NCBI GenBank assembly: GCA_002395085.1
Contig: DGVV01000038.1
Coordinates: forward strand, 1 to 9,062
Length of the DNA: 9,062 bases
Source of the DNA: Ruminococcus sp. UBA4275
Lineage (GTDB): Bacteria; Bacillota; Clostridia; Oscillospirales; Ruminococcaceae
Direction: 5' to 3'
Shown: in pieces, positions 5,560 through 9,062 of the stretch
Position numbering within the stretch: position 1 is the stretch's first letter
How the letters are laid out: every line of letters starts with the position of its first letter
Made by a program: the position numbers and the translations under genes
Notes under the pieces: generated by a model
What the model was told of the DNA's origin: nothing
Seen by the model: only the letters and a program-made list of their open reading frames with translations
The model's database searches: none

Positions 5560-7383
5560 TTATGCATCGGAATCCTTGCGGCGGATGCCGGACTGCATCA
5601 CAGCCCATGCACCGGTACAGGTCAGCAGCAGCGCGCCGAAGACAATCGCCAGCGCTTCCGGACGGTTATTGCCGGTCTGCGGGAGATCTGTGCCTGTTTC
5701 ACCGGTCACCGTGACCGTCGTTGTTGTGATCTCAGCATCGGGATTCGCGGTCGTAACCGGTTTGCCGTCAACACAAGGCACGAGATTGAACGCAGATCTT
5801 TCGATATTGTTCATCTCAGCATATTCCAGAATCTGTCTGTTCGCTGCGGTTTCAAAATTGTATTCCACAACGACTGTACCGGCATACTGCGGATATGCCT
5901 CATCACCGACGCACTTCGCATCCAGATGATTGTCTGCGATGTACTGATTGAACATTTCACGAATCTGCTCGGTATCTGTAATCTTCTTTGCTTCTGCAGC
6001 CGTCGTAGTCGTAAAGTCAACCGAAATTGCAGACGTCGGAACGGTCGATGCAGTCGATGCAGTGGTAGATGCAGTCGATGCGGTGGTAGATGCAGTCGAT
6101 GCAGTGGTCGATACAGTTGTGCCCGTACCGATCAGATCGGTGGATACCACACTGGTCTCCGGATGCGCAAGAATCGCAAGCGGAATCACGATCTGATCCT
6201 GATTGAACGCGAAGTCCAGACGGTCACCGGGCTGCACATCCGATACGAGATTGATGCCAAGCGCCGAACCCATCCGGTTGAAGCCGTATCTGTACTCCTT
6301 GCCGGCATCATCCGCGAGCTTCACAGTCCAGTGACCGGATCCGTCATAAAGCTGCTCCGTGACGGTCAGCTCACGGTGCTGCATCAGCTCTGCGCAGTTT
6401 GCAGCCTTTTTCAGCTTCACGCTGCTGCCGAGCTGCTCATAGTAGGAATGCGAGTAAACCGGATCATCCTTCAGCGGGAAGATGCGCTCCGTGGTAACCT
6501 CATTCTCCGCAATGAACACATCACCGTATGCGCAGTCTTCCAGCGTATCGCAGATCACGCGCTCAATGGATTCCGGCGTGAAATAGCGAAGCTGCGGCAT
6601 ACCGTTGTACAGACCGACATAGACAAAGTAGCTGTCCTCATGGAAGCGCTCCGCGGATGCATCCGTCGTCGTGACGGCAGTGGTCGTGGTGAGCGCGGTT
6701 GTTGTGAGGGCGGTCGTCGTGAGCGCGGCTGCGGTGGTCTCCGCGGTGACAATCCGGTCGGTGCTGAGCGTCACCACAGGATCGGTCTCCACCGCACACA
6801 GCGGAATGACGGGGCGATCCTGCCACATGGCATAATCGTAGACATCGCCGGGCTTCGCATCGAATACAAGGTCGATCTTCCGCGAACCGCCGACTGTGCT
6901 GATGCCGTCCTGATAGGACTTGCCGGCTTCGTCCTGCATCAGAATGGTCCAGTGCCCCTGACCGCCGTACATCTGCTCGGTAATGGTCAGCTTTTTATGC
7001 TCCAGCAGATCTTCACATGAGCCGACCTTTTTCAGGATCACACTGTCATCGAGCTGATCGTAATAGGCCAGCGAATGTGCCGGATCATCCTGCATCGGAT
7101 AGATCCGCTCCGAGGTGACTTCATTCTCCGCCACGAACACTTCGCCGTATTCGCAGACGCCGTCCCAGACCACACGTTCAGCGTAACCGTCCCTGACATA
7201 ACGAAGCATGGACTGTTCGCCGTATGTTCCGATTGCAACGAAGAAATCCGGTTCTGTGAGCTGATAGGGTTCTGCCGGTGCGGCATCCGCTGCGGCTGCC
7301 GCAGAGACGGGCATCGCAGGCACGGCAAGTGCAGCCGCGATACAAAGTGATGTCAGGCATCTGAATATTTTTTGCTGTTTCAT
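5560..7383 (-). CDS. Sortase-anchored surface protein with a duplicated unknown domain
   Basis: A 607-residue cell-wall protein. It starts with a signal peptide (basic MKQQKIFR, hydrophobic to about 22, likely cut after VSA near 28). Domain copy A covers about 46-200 and copy B about 251-405. They share landmarks such as VFVAENEVTSERIYP / VFIAENEVTTERIFP, YYDQL / YYEQL, LTITEQMYGGQGHWT / LTVTEQLYDGSGHWT and a final PVIPL / IVIPL. Linker 1 (about 214-241) repeats ALTTT; linker 2 (about 421-463) repeats STTASTA. A third domain (about 464-540, AKKITDTEQIREMFNQY onward) precedes the anchor LPQTG (567-571), a hydrophobic span and the basic tail RRK. Each copy has Cys pairs (77/123 and 284/330) that could form disulfides. 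I recognise no enzyme motif; adhesion or ligand binding is a guess. GGAGG stands 7 bases before the ATG. No sortase gene is nearby. Confidence 0.93.
   Translation of the reverse strand: MKQQKIFRCLTSLCIAAALAVPAMPVSAAAAADAAPAEPYQLTEPDFFVAIGTYGEQSMLRYVRDGYAERVVWDGVCEYGEVFVAENEVTSERIYPMQDDPAHSLAYYDQLDDSVILKKVGSCEDLLEHKKLTITEQMYGGQGHWTILMQDEAGKSYQDGISTVGGSRKIDLVFDAKPGDVYDYAMWQDRPVIPLCAVETDPVVTLSTDRIVTAETTAAALTTTALTTTALTTTTAVTTTDASAERFHEDSYFVYVGLYNGMPQLRYFTPESIERVICDTLEDCAYGDVFIAENEVTTERIFPLKDDPVYSHSYYEQLGSSVKLKKAANCAELMQHRELTVTEQLYDGSGHWTVKLADDAGKEYRYGFNRMGSALGINLVSDVQPGDRLDFAFNQDQIVIPLAILAHPETSVVSTDLIGTGTTVSTTASTASTTASTASTTASTASTVPTSAISVDFTTTTAAEAKKITDTEQIREMFNQYIADNHLDAKCVGDEAYPQYAGTVVVEYNFETAANRQILEYAEMNNIERSAFNLVPCVDGKPVTTANPDAEITTTTVTVTGETGTDLPQTGNNRPEALAIVFGALLLTCTGAWAVMQSGIRRKDSDA
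6047..6119 (-). repeat. 21-bp tandem repeat coding the STTASTA linker
   Basis: Three nearly identical 21-base units on the plus strand start at 6047, 6068 and 6089 with GATGCAGTCGATGC; they differ at single positions. A fourth degenerate part (6110-6119) follows. The period is 7 codons, so unit gain or loss would change linker length without shifting frame. Confidence 0.9.
6664..6735 (-). repeat. 15-bp degenerate repeat coding the ALTTT linker
   Basis: Units of 15 bases encode ALTTT, ALTTT, ALTTTT and AVTTT between the two large domains. The codons differ between units far more than in the 21-base repeat further along the gene, suggesting an older or separately formed array. Confidence 0.8.
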
Positions 7384-7429
7384 GATAATTCCTCCATTTC
7401 GTTTTTGAGATCGGTTTCGTCTGAAAGGC

Positions 7430-7467
7430 TGATATGGTTATATCATCCCCCCTCGCAAGTTTGTCAA
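7430..7467 (-). promoter_or_regulatory. Surface protein promoter with palindrome on the -10
   Basis: Minus strand: -35 TTGACA (7467-7462), then GATATA (7444-7439, spacer 17) or TATAAC (7442-7437, spacer 19) as -10. The inverted repeat TGATAT-GGTT-ATATCA (7430-7445) lies on the -10 box and just downstream, the place where a repressor would block transcription. A run of G in the spacer (7452-7447 on the minus strand) is unusual for the region. Confidence 0.65.
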
Positions 7468-7497
7468 GTGATTTCATGGAAATTTTTCAATTTCCGT

Positions 7498-7512
7498 ATA
7501 CCGGAACGGTAT
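7498..7512. repeat. Palindrome upstream of the surface protein promoter
   Basis: ATACCG-GAA-CGGTAT is a perfect inverted repeat, 31 bases upstream of the -35 box on the minus strand. TTCCG-TATAC-CGGAA (7492-7506) overlaps it as a second inverted repeat. The position suits an activator site; no binding protein can be named. Confidence 0.4.
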
Positions 7513-7646
7513 CCCGCTTTGCCGTTCATCTATATATTCGGGATGAAACGGGAAAACCTCACAGAAAATCGGAATTTTTTTGCAGAATTTGCATCCTCAT
7601 ACGAAAATGCACGCAAATACGATCATAACCGGTGTAATAAAAATAC

Positions 7647-7685
7647 TGTACAAAGTTGCCGGCTCAGAATTGTACAATCTGCCGG
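7647..7685 (+). repeat. Direct repeat upstream of the permease promoter
   Basis: TGTACAA-AGT-TGCCGG (7647-7662) and TGTACAA-TC-TGCCGG (7671-7685) are near-identical direct repeats 24 bases apart, ending 20 bases before the permease -35 box. The spacing places the two copies roughly two helical turns apart on the same face. This fits a dimer or tandem activator site. Confidence 0.5.
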
Positions 7686-7705
7686 AACGCTGCACATCCC
7701 GCTGC

Positions 7706-7734
7706 TTGACAAACCATACTGAATATGCTATAAT
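7706..7734 (+). promoter_or_regulatory. Consensus promoter of the permease gene
   Basis: Perfect TTGACA (7706-7711), a 17-base spacer and perfect TATAAT (7729-7734), giving a leader of about 35-40 bases before ATG 7778. A second TTGACA (7745-7750) and TATAAT (7758-7763) follow but are only 7 bases apart, so they cannot work as a pair. Confidence 0.88.
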
Positions 7735-7777
7735 AATCGCGCACTTGACACGGATACTATAATAGAAGGGAATCCTC

Positions 7778-8923
7778 ATGGAAAAAATCATCCGCTTCCT
7801 CAAAAAAGAACCCATGCTGACCGTTTCGGCGGCGGCAGCAATCATCAGCCTGTTCATCACCCCGCCGTCGATGCGTCTGCTGCAAGACATCAACTGGCAG
7901 ACCCTCGGCACGCTGCTGATGATGCTTTGCGTACTGGAAGGCTTCAAGCAGGAGCATATTCTGAATCCGGTGATCCGGTTCAGCGCGCGCCTCGGCAATA
8001 TGACCTCGCTGACGCTGTTTCTGGTCTTCGGCGTGTTCTTCTCGTCGATGTTCGTGACAAATGATGTCTCACTCGTCATTTTCGTGCCGCTGACCATCGC
8101 CATATTCCGCGCTGGCAGCAAGGAGAAATACATCCTGCCGGTGATCAGCATGGAGAATATCGCAGCAATCCGAGGCTCTCTGCTGATGCCGTTCGGCAGT
8201 CCGCAAAACCTGTTTCTGTATGCGAAATCCGGCACAAGCGTCTGGAATTTCATGCTGCACATGAGCCCGCTTTGTGTGATGTCGGCGCTGCTGCTGGTCA
8301 TTTTCATCTGCGTGCTGTACCGCAAAGATCTCCGCGAACCGATCTCCTTTACGACAGAGGCAGCAGCAGGCAGACAGCTTCCGGAACGCCGCCGCTACCG
8401 CATCATTTATCTTATGCTATTCGCGGTCATCATCTTCACAATCGTAAGCCGGACACACTTCTGGTATATTGCGGTTGCACTCGTGCTTGCGGTGATAGCC
8501 GCTGCTGACCGGCAGATGTTCCGCAAAGTGGATTACGTGCTGATTGTGACCTTCCTGTGCTTCTTCATTTTCTCCTCGTCGATTGCTGCAAATGCAGGCA
8601 TCGCATCAGTCTTGCAGCGGGCAGTAGCGGGGCATGAATACTGGTGGTCCATCGGGCTGAGTCAGATCATCTCGAATGTACCTGCGTCAATCGTGCTGTA
8701 CCCCTTCACGGAGAATTTCGCGGGGCTGATTTACGGCGCAGATACCGCAGGTCTCTGTTCGCTGATCGGTTCGCTGGCATCGGTCATCAATTACCGTATT
8801 TACGTGCGGGAATATCCGGAAAACGGCAAAGCGTTCATCAAGGTGTTCACACTGGTAAGCTGGGCATTTTTCGTGATTGTGGTCATTCCGGGATGGCTGC
8901 TGAGTCACTGGGCATTTTTCTGA
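7778..8923 (+). CDS. SLC13/ArsB-NhaD-type ion transporter permease
   Basis: A 381-residue inner-membrane permease with about ten hydrophobic segments. The ion transporter superfamily pattern of two related halves shows: FVTNDVSLVIFVPLTI (92-107) in the first half and ISNVPASIVLYPFT (298-311) in the second are the re-entrant loop signatures. MPFGSPQNLFLYAKSG (137-152) matches the GNPQN-like segment of citrate/anion permeases. A basic cytoplasmic loop (181-207) joins the halves. Members move arsenite, sodium, dicarboxylates, citrate or sulfate; no neighbour points to the substrate, so an anion is only the family default. GAAGGGA (7765-7771) stands 6 bases before the ATG. It appears monocistronic under its own promoter. 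There is no ATPase or arsenic gene nearby. Confidence 0.88.
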   Translation: MEKIIRFLKKEPMLTVSAAAAIISLFITPPSMRLLQDINWQTLGTLLMMLCVLEGFKQEHILNPVIRFSARLGNMTSLTLFLVFGVFFSSMFVTNDVSLVIFVPLTIAIFRAGSKEKYILPVISMENIAAIRGSLLMPFGSPQNLFLYAKSGTSVWNFMLHMSPLCVMSALLLVIFICVLYRKDLREPISFTTEAAAGRQLPERRRYRIIYLMLFAVIIFTIVSRTHFWYIAVALVLAVIAAADRQMFRKVDYVLIVTFLCFFIFSSSIAANAGIASVLQRAVAGHEYWWSIGLSQIISNVPASIVLYPFTENFAGLIYGADTAGLCSLIGSLASVINYRIYVREYPENGKAFIKVFTLVSWAFFVIVVIPGWLLSHWAFF

Positions 8924-8981
8924 TTGCAGTCTTCCCAAAACACAGCATCTCCTGTAATTATTCCCGCACAGTTCCGCAATC

Positions 8982-9015
8982 AAAAAAGAGTCTCCCTTCG
9001 CGAAAAGGGAGACTC
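8982..9015 (-). terminator. Terminator for a leftward unit from beyond the window
   Basis: Perfect 11-bp stem GAGTCTCCCTT (8988-8998) with AAGGGAGACTC (9005-9015) and a 6-base loop. The six A at 8982-8987 become a T-run on the minus strand, so it ends transcription coming from the right. The permease, 65 bases to the left, has no better hairpin of its own and may also use this stem. No T-run follows on the plus strand. Confidence 0.82.
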
Positions 9016-9062
9016 AGCTTGTCGATAAAGGTATCGCTGCGCGATGATTATAATGGGGCGCT

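Larger units (their letters stand above)
7384..7777. other. Divergent intergenic region, surface protein / permease
   Basis: A 394-base AT-rich gap between divergent start codons. From left to right it holds the surface protein promoter with a palindrome on its -10 box, an ATACCG-GAA-CGGTAT palindrome, a long AT-rich tract, a direct repeat pair (7647-7685) and the permease promoter. Short open frames have no ribosome sites. I see no RNA gene or riboswitch that I can support. Confidence 0.7.

Noticed and set aside
6047..6119. A CRISPR array
   Set aside because: The units are contiguous without spacers, in frame and coding.
5926..7020. A 364-codon plus-strand open frame with Cys/Arg repeats opposite the surface protein gene
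   Set aside because: The repeats are the complement of the Thr linker codons. The opposite frame has a signal peptide, domain copies and an LPQTG anchor, so this one is a shadow.
9016..9062. C-terminal end of a minus-strand gene at the right edge
   Set aside because: More than one frame stays open over these 47 bases and none shows a recognisable motif. Only the terminator orientation supports a leftward gene, so I do not call one.

Overview
The window reads as chromosomal DNA of a Gram-positive gut-type Clostridia bacterium, most likely Ruminococcus or a close relative in the Oscillospiraceae. This is an inference from AGGAGG-type ribosome sites, a sortase-anchored (LPQTG) wall protein with Thr/Ser linkers, a Feo operon with a FeoB-associated Cys-rich peptide, and TTGACA/TATAAT promoters. 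There is no rRNA, tRNA, CRISPR array, insertion sequence or phage gene.

Left part (1-2400, minus strand): a ferrous-iron uptake operon transcribed leftward in the order Cys-rich membrane peptide (2322-2143), feoA (2108-1887), feoB (1890-52). feoA and feoB overlap by ATGA. A palindrome with TTAG/CTAA half-sites lies at the expected transcription start just downstream of the -10 box, as expected for a metal-dependent repressor of the DtxR type. FeoB carries an altered first Gate motif. A strong hairpin terminator fills positions 1-41.

Middle (2397-5034): a TetR-family regulator (minus) is divergent from a FAD-dependent oxidoreductase of the fumarate reductase flavoprotein type (plus). Both have good promoters in the 326-base gap. 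The oxidoreductase is split by a single frameshift near 3835-3848, so it is a pseudogene, a phase variant or a sequence error; corrected, it would be about 541 residues.

Right part (5035-9062): a small unrecognised plus-strand ORF (to 5460) converges on a large sortase-anchored surface protein (7383-5560, minus) across a shared bidirectional terminator. The surface protein has a signal peptide, two diverged copies of a roughly 155-residue domain I do not recognise, two different Thr-rich linkers, a third small domain and a classic wall anchor. Divergent from it is a 381-residue permease of the SLC13/ArsB-NhaD ion transporter superfamily with a consensus promoter. The window closes with a hairpin whose T-run points leftward, so it probably ends a minus-strand unit entering from the right.

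The genes form separate transcription units rather than one obvious system. The items most worth following are the variant FeoB with its full Feo operon, the duplicated unknown surface domain, and the broken flavoenzyme next to its putative regulator.
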